From Aliicoccus sp041838435 (lineage in GTDB: Bacteria > Bacillota > Bacilli > Staphylococcales > Salinicoccaceae), in the NCBI GenBank assembly GCA_041838435.1, contig JBGYPO010000080.1, positions 1 to 15,761 of the forward strand: a stretch of DNA of 15,761 nucleotides, read 5' to 3'. Shown one piece after another: positions 7,019-14,381 of this stretch. Position 1 is the first letter of the stretch; every line of letters begins with the position of its first letter. The translations under genes were made by a program, and so were the position numbers. Below the pieces are notes generated by a model that was not told where the DNA came from, did no database searches, and was given only the letters and a program-made list of their open reading frames with translations.

Positions 7019-7945
7019 TTATCCTCCATTATTCTTTTTGATTTGTTCTTGGATGCGTGCGTTTAATTCCAGTGCTGCATTATGACCGAGGCGTTGCATA
7101 CGATAGTTCATCGCAGCGACTTCGACAATGCCTGACATTGAACGACCCGGTTGAATTGGGATTGTTTTTTTATCGATTTCAGTATCAAGAATTTTTAGTT
7201 TTGTTCTATCAAGACCGAGACGATCATATTGCTTACTTTGGTTCCAAGATTCCAGATGCACATTTAACATCACGCGTTTCTCATCGAGAATACTACCAGC
7301 ACCGAACAATGTCATGACATTGATAACACCCAGACCTCTAATTTCAAGCATATTACGAATTAATGGTGGAGACGTGCCCATTAAGACATTTTCTGCGACC
7401 TGTTTAATTTCGACATTATCATCCGCGACAAGACGGTGACCACTTTTCACAAGTTCAAGCGCGGTCTCACTTTTACCAACGCCGCTCTCACCAGTAATTA
7501 ATACACCGATGCCATATATATCGATAAGAACGCCATGTCTATTCGTCTCAGGTGCAAGCTCTCGCTCTAAGTAGTAAGACAAACGGCTGAAAAAGTTCGT
7601 CGTCTTATTATGCGTGAGGAGGAGCGGCGTACCTGTCTTATTACACGTTTCTACTAATTCTTCTGGTGCCGGTAAATTTCTAGATAAAATAATACACGGC
7701 GTCTGTGGGCCACACAACTTTGTCGCACGCTCCACACGCTCTTCATGTGTTAGCATCTGACTAAAGAATGACAGCTCAGTCATACCAAGTATTTGAACAC
7801 GATATGCTTGGTAATATGCGAAATATCCAGCAATCTCAAGCCCTGGTCTGGAAATGTCACTATTTCTAATTTCTGTAGATAGACCAGACTCACCAGCGAG
7901 CACTTTTAGATCAAACTTCTTAACAATCGTTTCTATCGTTAACAT
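7019..7945 (-). CDS. hprK: HPr kinase/phosphorylase
   Basis: Bifunctional HPr(Ser) kinase/phosphorylase, 308 aa. It phosphorylates HPr of the sugar phosphotransferase system on Ser46 and reverses this with phosphate, releasing pyrophosphate; HPr-Ser-P then acts with CcpA in carbon catabolite repression. Seen: the N-terminal domain with ISRPGLEIAGYF, the catalytic-domain RHGVL (H138), the P-loop GESGVGKS (152-159), RLVADD (171-176) and the family signature EIRGLGVINVMTLFGAGS (201-218). A GTG at 7954 is in frame but would touch the ribosome binding site. The ATG at 7945, with AGGTG (7952-7956) 6 nt upstream, gives the staphylococcal-type start MLTIET. It opens the hprK-lgt-acetyltransferase-TPR unit. 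Upstream are a terminator and an AT-rich duplicated segment that probably contains its promoter. Very confident. Confidence 0.98.
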   Translation of the reverse strand: MLTIETIVKKFDLKVLAGESGLSTEIRNSDISRPGLEIAGYFAYYQAYRVQILGMTELSFFSQMLTHEERVERATKLCGPQTPCIILSRNLPAPEELVETCNKTGTPLLLTHNKTTNFFSRLSYYLERELAPETNRHGVLIDIYGIGVLITGESGVGKSETALELVKSGHRLVADDNVEIKQVAENVLMGTSPPLIRNMLEIRGLGVINVMTLFGAGSILDEKRVMLNVHLESWNQSKQYDRLGLDRTKLKILDTEIDKKTIPIQPGRSMSGIVEVAAMNYRMQRLGHNAALELNARIQEQIKKNNGG

Positions 7946-7951
7946 TTCATT

Positions 7952-7956
7952 CACCT
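7952..7956 (-). promoter_or_regulatory. Ribosome binding site deciding the hprK start
   Basis: AGGTG on the minus strand lies 6 nt before the ATG at 7945 and contains the alternative GTG codon itself. A GTG inside the ribosome binding site cannot use it, which favours the ATG. Confidence 0.65.
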
Positions 7957-7960
7957 ACTT

Positions 7961-8005
7961 TTTTAAACTCTAATTTAATATTTTAAACTCTAATTTAATA
8001 TTTTA
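7961..8005. repeat. 20-bp tandem duplication in the hprK leader
   Basis: TTTTAAACTCTAATTTAATA occurs at 7961-7980 and again exactly at 7981-8000, and the next five bases begin a third copy. The segment is about 90% A+T and lies between the upstream terminator and the hprK ribosome binding site. Its minus strand holds several TATTAAAT- and GTTTAAAAT-like boxes that could serve as -10 elements, but no single promoter can be named. Confidence 0.9.
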
Positions 8006-8015
8006 TACTATACAT

Positions 8016-8048
8016 AAAAATCCTACCATATATTCGCATATGGTAGGA
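8016..8048 (-). terminator. Rho-independent terminator after the yvlB-like gene
   Basis: On the minus strand TCCTACCATAT pairs perfectly over 11 bp with ATATGGTAGGA around the 6-nt loop GCGAAT, and TTTTTATG follows. The hairpin starts 16 bp after the stop of the DUF4097 gene. It ends the uvrB-uvrA-yvlB transcript and separates it from hprK. Confidence 0.92.
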
Positions 8049-8064
8049 CTTAGAAATTGTATAA

Positions 8065-9216
8065 TTATTTACGATGCAATGTCACACTGCCAAATTTAGT
8101 GGATACTTCAAGATACACACTTGCATCATCCCTATCATTAATCAGCATGACTTCTTTCATTCCAATATCCTGATGCTTCATACTGCGCACTTCAATATCT
8201 GAAGGGTAATTCAGTTGACCGAGTACCGTGCTCATGCGTCCTTCAAAGTGTCTGTCCCGGGGCACCGTTAAATTAATATTGCCCATATTAGAGTTCAGTA
8301 CTGCAGATTCTGTTTGCTTATCAAGAACAATATTAACAGCACCATTTGCAGATACAGTAAGCTCTTTCGCATGCAGGTCACCTGTTTTAATTGCACCAAA
8401 CATTGAAATCATTTCTAGCGTTTTATGACTGCCTTTATCGACAGAGATATTTCCTCTTGACGTTCTCAAAAATGCATTTGTTGTGATTGTGCCGTCAAGC
8501 GTGATATTCCCATTTAATAAATCGACAGTTAACTCTTCAAATGTATGCGTTGATAAGTTTACATTTCCATTCGTGCCAGAAATAATCAAGCGCTTAAGAT
8601 CTGTCTGATTCATTAAAATTTCAACATTTACTTTAACAAACTTTGCATCCGATACCACATTGAGTGTCCCATCATTAACTTCACAAATGATATCTTCAAA
8701 GTAGTTCTTTTTCTTATCGAGTTTACGATATAGCGGTGTTACTTCAAATTTAACCGTCGTCACGCGTTCAGTTGGTACGATTGTGATATTACCATGCGTC
8801 ACATCTAGATTAAGGCGTGATACATCGTCATTGATTGTCTCGATTAAACGATTTCTAGGACCTTGTGAGAACATGGATTCAAAGTTCGAGTTTTTCACGG
8901 ATTCAAATGCGTTTTCTACAGTACTAAACACCTGTTTTGCCTGATCATTTTCACGAATATTTTTAATCGTAGAACTCACTTTATCTGAATTGAATAATTT
9001 CTGAAAGTCTGATGTGATATCGCTGAATATATCTTCAACTGATTTTGATCTGCCGCTTGACTTCGTTTTTTCTGAGTTGTCTTCTGACGTTTTCTGTTCT
9101 ACTTTTGGTTCTGTCTGAGCACCCTTCTCGTCCAGTGCCTCGATTAATTGAAATGCTTCTTGTGCAGTTATTTTACCTTCTTCTAACATTTGCAGAATGC
9201 GTGCTTTATGATCCAT
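8065..9216 (-). CDS. YvlB-like DUF4097 protein (putative envelope-stress factor)
   Basis: A 383-aa protein. Residues 1-30 (MDHKARILQMLEEGKITAQE) form the short helical N-terminal module common in YvlB- and LiaX-like proteins. A charged low-complexity linker (about 31-60) and a helical stretch (60-115) follow. From about 130 to the end are repeating beta-strands such as GNITLDG, RGNISVDKG and MGNINLTV, typical of the DUF4097 beta-helix domain. No signal peptide is seen. In B. subtilis yvlB sits between uvrA and hprK with yvlA, yvlC and yvlD; here only the yvlB equivalent remains. Enterococcal LiaX, of similar layout, takes part in the response to membrane-active antibiotics, so an envelope-stress role is a guess. 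An ATG at 9222 sits inside the ribosome binding site, so the ATG at 9216 is chosen, 6 nt from AGGAGG (9223-9228). The uvrA stop is 10 nt upstream, suggesting translational coupling. Confidence 0.87.
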   Translation of the reverse strand: MDHKARILQMLEEGKITAQEAFQLIEALDEKGAQTEPKVEQKTSEDNSEKTKSSGRSKSVEDIFSDITSDFQKLFNSDKVSSTIKNIRENDQAKQVFSTVENAFESVKNSNFESMFSQGPRNRLIETINDDVSRLNLDVTHGNITIVPTERVTTVKFEVTPLYRKLDKKKNYFEDIICEVNDGTLNVVSDAKFVKVNVEILMNQTDLKRLIISGTNGNVNLSTHTFEELTVDLLNGNITLDGTITTNAFLRTSRGNISVDKGSHKTLEMISMFGAIKTGDLHAKELTVSANGAVNIVLDKQTESAVLNSNMGNINLTVPRDRHFEGRMSTVLGQLNYPSDIEVRSMKHQDIGMKEVMLINDRDDASVYLEVSTKFGSVTLHRK

Positions 9217-9222
9217 TGTCAT

Positions 9223-9228
9223 CCTCCT
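9223..9228 (-). promoter_or_regulatory. Ribosome binding site overlapping the uvrA stop
   Basis: AGGAGG on the minus strand overlaps the uvrA stop TAG (9227-9229) and lies 6 nt before the ATG at 9216. This fixes the start of the yvlB-like gene and couples it to uvrA. Confidence 0.85.
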
Positions 9229-12058
9229 AATGGTATCGTTCTAACCATTTTTTTAAATGTAGTCCTGTATAACTTTCAGGGTGTTCCATAATCGTATCGA
9301 TACTACCAGATACAACGACAGTTCCTCCACCATCGCCACCTTCAGGCCCCATATCAATAATGTTGTCTGCCACTTTAATGACGTCTAAGTTGTGTTCTAT
9401 AATCACAACAGTGTCACCATCGTCTACAAGTCTTTGAATGACACTCAGCAGCTTTTTAATATCCTCTGAGTGTAAGCCTGTTGTAGGCTCGTCTAGTATA
9501 TACAATGTTCTACCGTTAGAGCGCTTGTGCAATTCTGAAGCGAGCTTTACGCGCTGCGCCTCACCACCAGATAATGTCGTCGCAGGCTGTCCAAGTTTAA
9601 CGTATCCTAAACCGACATCCATAATTGTTTTCATCTTACGCTTAATCTTAGGGATGTTTTCAAAGAAATAAAACCCATCTTCTACTGTCATGTTCAACAC
9701 ATCAGAAATGTTTTTATCTTTATATTTAATTTCCAGTGTATCTCTATTATATCGTTTTCCATCACAAACTTCACACGGAACGAAGACATCCGGTAAGAAA
9801 TGCATCTCTATTTTAATAATCCCGTCGCCTCTACACGCTTCACAACGTCCGCCTTTTACATTAAAGCTGAATCGCCCTTTATTATATCCACGGACCTTTG
9901 CTTCGTTCGTTTGCGCATAGACATCACGGACGTCATCAAATACGCCGATATATGTCGCCGGGTTACTGCGCGGTGTTCTACCAATTGGTGACTGGTTAAT
10001 ATCAATGATTTTCTCTATTATGTCTGTCGCTTCAATCTTGTCATGGCTCCCGGGTATTTGTTTCGATTTATAAATTTGCTTATGCAGGCCTTTATACAAT
10101 ATTTCATTGACCAACGTACTCTTACCAGAACCTGAAACACCGGTCACGACATTTAATATAGACATTGGTATCTTCACATCAATACCTTTTAAATTGTTAT
10201 GACGTGCACCTTCAATTTTAATATAGCGTTTCGCGTCTGCTTTGCGGTAAGATTCGGGCAGGTCAATTCTCCGCTTACCACTTAAATATTGACCTGTTAA
10301 TGAGTTTTTAGAACGCATCAATTGTTTTGGCGTGCCACTCGCAACAACTTCTCCGCCATTCTCACCCGCACCTGGTCCGATATCAATAATGTAGTCCGAT
10401 GCGAGCATCGTATCTTCATCATGCTCTACAACGATGAGCGTATTACCCAGGTCACGCATATCTTTCAGCGTTGAAATCAAACGATCATTATCGCGTTGGT
10501 GCAAGCCAATTGACGGTTCATCCAAGATGTATAAAACACCGCTTAAACGAGATCCAATTTGTGTCGCTAAACGTATACGCTGTGCTTCACCACCGGATAA
10601 AGTCCCACTGCGCCGGTTTAACGTCAAGTAATCCAACCCAACATTGCGTAAGAATAGCAGGCGCTCACTAATCTCTTTTAGTATCGGTTCAGCGATTGTA
10701 CTGTTCTTTTTCGTAAGTTTTGCTGTGTTTAGTGCGTCCATTCCATCTTTTACAGACAGCTCTGAATATTCACCGATATGCATACCATCTACACGCACAG
10801 CCAGTGCTTCATCACTTAAACGATATCCTTTACACGTTTCACACTCTTGTTCTGCCATATACTTACTCATTACATCTCTTACATAGTTAGATGGGCTTTC
10901 TGTAAAACGTCTCTCTATATTATTCAAGACGCCTTCAAACACCATCTTGCGTTTACGTGTCACACCACTATCTTGTTTAAAAGTATACTGAATTTCTTCA
11001 TCGCCTGACCCATACAAAATTATATCTTGATGTTCCTGTGGGAGTTTATTAAAGGGTTTCTTCATATCAATTTTATAAAATTTTGCTGTCTGTTTAAGCA
11101 GTGTCGGGTAGTAATTCGAACTGATTGGTATCCATGGAACAATAGCATCTTTACTTAACGATAAAGACTCATCTGGAATGACAAGCTTTTTATCAACAGT
11201 CATGCGCATACCGAGCCCGTCACATGTCTTACATGCCCCGTATGGTGCGTTAAATGAAAATAATCTTGGCTCCATCTCACTGATTGTAAATCCACATTGT
11301 GAGCATGAAAAATGTTCAGAGAACTTCATGTCCTCTCCGTCAATCACATTGATAGTGACGTTGCCTTCGCCTTTTGTTAACGCCGTCTGAATTGAGTCAG
11401 ACAAGCGCGATTCTATACCGTGCTTAATAGCAATGCGGTCAACGACTATTTCAATATTATGCTTTTTATTTTTATCGAGTGTTGGAATTTCTGATATATC
11501 ATACATCTCGCCATTAATGACGACACGTGAATATCCTTCTTTATGCGCATCTTCGAGCAACTTCGTATGCTGCCCTTTTCGCCCTGTCACAATCGGTGCA
11601 AACACTTGTATACGTGTGCGTTCTGGCAATTCCATCACTTTATCGACCATCTCTTGGATGGTTTGTGATGAAATAACTTCGTTGTGAATCGGGCAATATG
11701 GTGTACCTGCACGTGCAAATAACAGGCGCATGTAATCATAGATTTCAGTAATTGTTGAAACAGTTGAACGCGGGTTGTTACTTGTTGTTTTTTGGTCAAT
11801 AGAAATTGCTGGAGATAACCCTTCGATTGAATCGACTTCCGGCTTCTCCATTTGCCCTAAGAATTGACGTGCATATGCGCTGAGCGACTCGACATATCGC
11901 CGCTGTCCTTCTGCATAAATCGTATCAAAAGCAAGTGATGACTTACCCGAACCAGACAGACCAGTCATCACCACTAACTTATCTCTAGGTATATCGATAT
12001 CTATACCTTTTAAATTGTGTTGTCGTGCACCGCGTATTGATATATGTTTATTTTTCAA
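9227..12058 (-). CDS. uvrA: Excinuclease ABC subunit A
   Basis: UvrA, 943 aa, the damage-sensing ATPase of nucleotide excision repair; as a dimer it loads UvrB on damaged DNA. It has two ABC modules. Counting from the TTG start: Walker A GLSGSGKS (33-40), zinc site C252/C255/C276/C279, signature LSGGEAQ (487-493), Walker B LYILDEP (509-515); then Walker A GVSGSGKS (640-647), zinc site C739/C742/C762/C765, signature LSGGEAQ (829-835), Walker B LYILDEP (852-858). All key residues are present. Two starts compete. A GTG at 12067 overlaps the uvrB stop (GTGA) but has no spacing from GGAAGG (12068-12073). A TTG at 12058 has 9-nt spacing and gives MKNKHISIRGAR, matching the staphylococcal N-terminus as I recall it, so it is preferred. 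Second gene of the uvrBA unit and probably SOS-controlled with uvrB. Confidence 0.97.
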   Translation of the reverse strand: MKNKHISIRGARQHNLKGIDIDIPRDKLVVMTGLSGSGKSSLAFDTIYAEGQRRYVESLSAYARQFLGQMEKPEVDSIEGLSPAISIDQKTTSNNPRSTVSTITEIYDYMRLLFARAGTPYCPIHNEVISSQTIQEMVDKVMELPERTRIQVFAPIVTGRKGQHTKLLEDAHKEGYSRVVINGEMYDISEIPTLDKNKKHNIEIVVDRIAIKHGIESRLSDSIQTALTKGEGNVTINVIDGEDMKFSEHFSCSQCGFTISEMEPRLFSFNAPYGACKTCDGLGMRMTVDKKLVIPDESLSLSKDAIVPWIPISSNYYPTLLKQTAKFYKIDMKKPFNKLPQEHQDIILYGSGDEEIQYTFKQDSGVTRKRKMVFEGVLNNIERRFTESPSNYVRDVMSKYMAEQECETCKGYRLSDEALAVRVDGMHIGEYSELSVKDGMDALNTAKLTKKNSTIAEPILKEISERLLFLRNVGLDYLTLNRRSGTLSGGEAQRIRLATQIGSRLSGVLYILDEPSIGLHQRDNDRLISTLKDMRDLGNTLIVVEHDEDTMLASDYIIDIGPGAGENGGEVVASGTPKQLMRSKNSLTGQYLSGKRRIDLPESYRKADAKRYIKIEGARHNNLKGIDVKIPMSILNVVTGVSGSGKSTLVNEILYKGLHKQIYKSKQIPGSHDKIEATDIIEKIIDINQSPIGRTPRSNPATYIGVFDDVRDVYAQTNEAKVRGYNKGRFSFNVKGGRCEACRGDGIIKIEMHFLPDVFVPCEVCDGKRYNRDTLEIKYKDKNISDVLNMTVEDGFYFFENIPKIKRKMKTIMDVGLGYVKLGQPATTLSGGEAQRVKLASELHKRSNGRTLYILDEPTTGLHSEDIKKLLSVIQRLVDDGDTVVIIEHNLDVIKVADNIIDMGPEGGDGGGTVVVSGSIDTIMEHPESYTGLHLKKWLERYH

Positions 12059-12063
12059 ATCGT

Positions 12064-14040
12064 TCACCCTTCCGCTTTTAACTCAAACAATGCATCTCGT
12101 AGTTCTGAAGCACGTTCGAAGTCTAAAGCTTTCGCCGCTTCCTTCATTTCTTTTTCTAACTCGAACATCACTTTTTCTCGCTCTTCTTTTGTTAGTTTGC
12201 GTCTCTTTTTCGTCGTGTCTTTTGGTATAATTTCGTCTTTAACATCTGAGTGTGCACTGATTAATTCTCGAATATCTTTTTCGATTGTCGTCGGAGTAAT
12301 ACCATGCTTTTCATTAAATGCAATTTGTACTTCTCGACGTCTCGCAGTTTCATCAAGTGCGTATTGCATCGAGTCGGTTATTTTATCTGCGTACAATATA
12401 ACGTGACCGTTGCTGTTACGTGCTGCACGTCCAATTGTTTGTACAAGTGAGCGATTCGAGCGTAAGAACCCTTCTTTGTCTGCATCTAAAATCGCGACTA
12501 GAGAAACTTCTGGTATATCTAATCCTTCTCGAAGTAAGTTAATTCCGACTAGTACGTCATATGTACCCATCCGGAGTTCACGTATGATTTCTATTCTTTC
12601 GAGCGTTTTTATCTCTGAGTGCAGGTATTGAACTTTAATACCCGCCTCTTTTAAATAATCTGTTAAATCTTCACTCATCTTCTTCGTGAGCGTCGTAATC
12701 AAGACACGCTCGTTCTTCTCAGAACGCTTTATAATTTCTTCAAGTAAATCATCGATTTGATGGTTGCTCGGTCTTACATCAATCGTCGGATCCAGTAGAC
12801 CTGTCGGTCTGATAATTTGTTCGACCATCTTTTCTGTATGCTCAAGCTCATATGGACCAGGTGTCGCTGAAACATAAAGTAGTTGCTGCGCCTTTTCTTC
12901 AAATTCTGTAAATTGTAACGGTCTGTTATCGAGTGCACTCGGCAACCTAAACCCGTGATCAACAAGTACCGTTTTACGCGCTTTGTCTCCGTTAAACATC
13001 CCGCGAATCTGCGGCAGTGTCACGTGAGACTCATCGATCATTATTAGGAAATCTTTAAAATAATCTAACAGCGTATACGGTGTCGAACCAGGAGGTCGCA
13101 GCGTTAAATGTACAGAATAGTTTTCTATACCCGAACAGAACCCCATTTCACGCATCATTTCTAAATCATAATTCGTACGTTGCTCCAAGCGCTGAGCCTC
13201 GAGCAACTTATTATCATTTCTTAATGCTTCTAAGCGTTCTTTTAACTCTTCTTCAATGCGTTCGATTGCAATTTTCATCTTCTCTTCACGCGTAACGAAG
13301 TGTGATGCCGGGAAGACAGCAAAGTGTTCACGCTCATGTATAACTTCACCCGTTAAGTAGTTAATTTCTCTGATGCGGTCAATCTCATCTCCGAAAAACT
13401 CAACGCGCACACATTGTTCATCACGTGATGCCGGGAAGATATCGACAACATCTCCACGCACCCTAAATGTTCCACGTTTAAAATCAATGTCATTTCTCGA
13501 ATACTGGATATCCACAAGTTTTCTTAACAGCTGGTTGCGCTCAAGTTCCATGCCCACTCTAACACTCACAACCATATCTTTATATTCTTCTGGATTACCT
13601 AAACCATATATGCACGATACTGATGCAATGATAATGACATCATCCCGCTCAAACAACGAGCTCGTTGCGGAGTGACGCAGTTTATCGATCTCATCGTTGA
13701 TTTGAGCATCTTTTTCGATAAAAGTATCCGTAGACGGAACATAAGCCTCAGGCTGATAGTAATCATAGTAACTGACAAAATATTCGACCCGATTATTGGG
13801 GAAAAATTCTTTAAATTCACTGTAAAGTTGACCGGCAAGCGTTTTGTTGTGCGCAATAATTAATGTTGGCTTACCGATTCTTTCAATGACTTGACTCATC
13901 GTATATGTTTTACCTGTACCCGTTGCACCAAGTAATGTCTGGTGTCGCTGTCCAGTATTGATTTGTTCAACAAGTTCTTCTATGGCTTTTGGCTGGTCAC
14001 CTGCTGGTTCAAATTTAGAAACAAGTTCAAACTTTGCCAC
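12064..14040 (-). CDS. uvrB: Excinuclease ABC subunit B
   Basis: UvrB, 658 aa, the helicase-like central factor of nucleotide excision repair. It verifies damage handed over by UvrA and recruits UvrC for incision. Seen: Walker A GATGTGKT (38-45), the beta-hairpin region rich in tyrosine (YYDYYQPEAY, 91-100) that is inserted between the DNA strands, the DESH motif (336-339), the helicase motifs YVSATPGPYE, GINLLREGLDIPE and QTIGRAARN, and the C-terminal UVR motif (about 621-656, ALDFERASELRD) that binds UvrC or UvrA. It starts at a GTG (14040) with AAGGA about 9 nt upstream; no better ATG exists. Upstream lie a small palindrome, a terminator and a near-consensus LexA box at 14113-14126, fitting SOS control known for this gene in Bacillus and Staphylococcus. 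Its stop overlaps a possible uvrA GTG start. Confidence 0.98.
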   Translation of the reverse strand: MAKFELVSKFEPAGDQPKAIEELVEQINTGQRHQTLLGATGTGKTYTMSQVIERIGKPTLIIAHNKTLAGQLYSEFKEFFPNNRVEYFVSYYDYYQPEAYVPSTDTFIEKDAQINDEIDKLRHSATSSLFERDDVIIIASVSCIYGLGNPEEYKDMVVSVRVGMELERNQLLRKLVDIQYSRNDIDFKRGTFRVRGDVVDIFPASRDEQCVRVEFFGDEIDRIREINYLTGEVIHEREHFAVFPASHFVTREEKMKIAIERIEEELKERLEALRNDNKLLEAQRLEQRTNYDLEMMREMGFCSGIENYSVHLTLRPPGSTPYTLLDYFKDFLIMIDESHVTLPQIRGMFNGDKARKTVLVDHGFRLPSALDNRPLQFTEFEEKAQQLLYVSATPGPYELEHTEKMVEQIIRPTGLLDPTIDVRPSNHQIDDLLEEIIKRSEKNERVLITTLTKKMSEDLTDYLKEAGIKVQYLHSEIKTLERIEIIRELRMGTYDVLVGINLLREGLDIPEVSLVAILDADKEGFLRSNRSLVQTIGRAARNSNGHVILYADKITDSMQYALDETARRREVQIAFNEKHGITPTTIEKDIRELISAHSDVKDEIIPKDTTKKRRKLTKEEREKVMFELEKEMKEAAKALDFERASELRDALFELKAEG

Positions 14041-14056
14041 ACTAACACTTCCTTAT

Positions 14057-14069
14057 AAGAGTTACTCTT
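14057..14069. repeat. 13-bp palindrome in the uvrB leader
   Basis: AAGAGT-T-ACTCTT is a perfect inverted repeat with a 1-bp centre, just upstream of the uvrB ribosome binding site. It could be an operator or a weak RNA hairpin near the site; a chance palindrome in AT-rich DNA cannot be excluded. Confidence 0.45.
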
Positions 14070-14090
14070 GATTATTTTATCAAACAACGC

Positions 14091-14137
14091 AAAAAAAAAG
14101 TAGGAAAAAGCACAAACACGTGTTCGCTTTTCACTAC
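14091..14137 (-). terminator. Rho-independent terminator of csbA
   Basis: On the minus strand GTAGTGAAAAGC pairs with GCTTTTTCCTAC (one mismatch, one G-T pair) and nine T residues follow. The csbA stop TAG lies within the left arm. The 14-nt loop region is the LexA-like palindrome. This ends the thioredoxin-like/HD/csbA transcript. Confidence 0.93.
14113..14126 (-). promoter_or_regulatory. LexA (SOS) box upstream of uvrB
   Basis: The minus strand reads CGAACACGTGTTTG. This fits the Gram-positive LexA/DinR operator pattern CGAAC-N4-GTT(T/C)G: both half sites are near perfect, with the central ACGT palindromic. It lies 73 bp before the uvrB GTG, a gene under LexA control in related bacteria. 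It also forms the loop of the csbA terminator. No convincing -35/-10 pair was found nearby. Confidence 0.75.
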
Positions 14138-14379
14138 TCTTCATTATTATCATCAAATTGATCTAAATCATAAATTTCAACAAGCATATAACCTATCACT
14201 ATTGATAGCGCGTCTAGGAATATTGTCCATTCTGAATAAAAATAACCGTTTTGAATTGCAACCGCAAATAAAATGAATGTAAGCAATACTGCTACATATT
14301 TATTTCTAGATAAACGAGTCAGTACAATGACAAGCGTTGCCGGTACGACGAGTGCCATCAGAGTCCAGAATAATTCCAT
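14134..14379 (-). CDS. csbA: CsbA family small membrane protein
   Basis: An 81-aa integral membrane protein. Hydrophobic segments cover about residues 5-20, 28-44 and 50-68, separated by SRNKY and by NGYFYSEWTIF. The C-terminus is acidic (DLDQFDDNNEE) and probably cytoplasmic. The core pattern RNKYVAVLLT...NGYFYSEWTIFLDALSI matches CsbA of staphylococci and Bacillus. In B. subtilis csbA was found as a sigma-B (general stress) controlled gene of unknown function, next to uvrBA as here. The start ATG is 2 nt after the HD-gene stop. The only Shine-Dalgarno-like sequence, AGAGG, is 14 nt away, so translation probably depends on coupling to the upstream gene. Its stop lies inside the terminator stem. 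Identity is likely from size, pattern and position; function is unknown. Confidence 0.87.
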   Translation of the reverse strand: MELFWTLMALVVPATLVIVLTRLSRNKYVAVLLTFILFAVAIQNGYFYSEWTIFLDALSIVIGYMLVEIYDLDQFDDNNEE

Positions 14380-14381
14380 TG

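Noticed and set aside
12044..12406. Plus-strand open frame opposite uvrB and uvrA, about 120 codons
   Set aside because: It lies wholly antisense to the ends of two strongly conserved genes, has no ribosome binding site and resembles no protein family I know. The same applies to plus-strand frames at 2580-2927 and 13373-13675.
14041..14090. A defined -35/-10 promoter for uvrB
   Set aside because: TTGATA and TTATAA-like hexamers occur, but their spacing is 19 bp or more, so no promoter was annotated despite the nearby LexA box.
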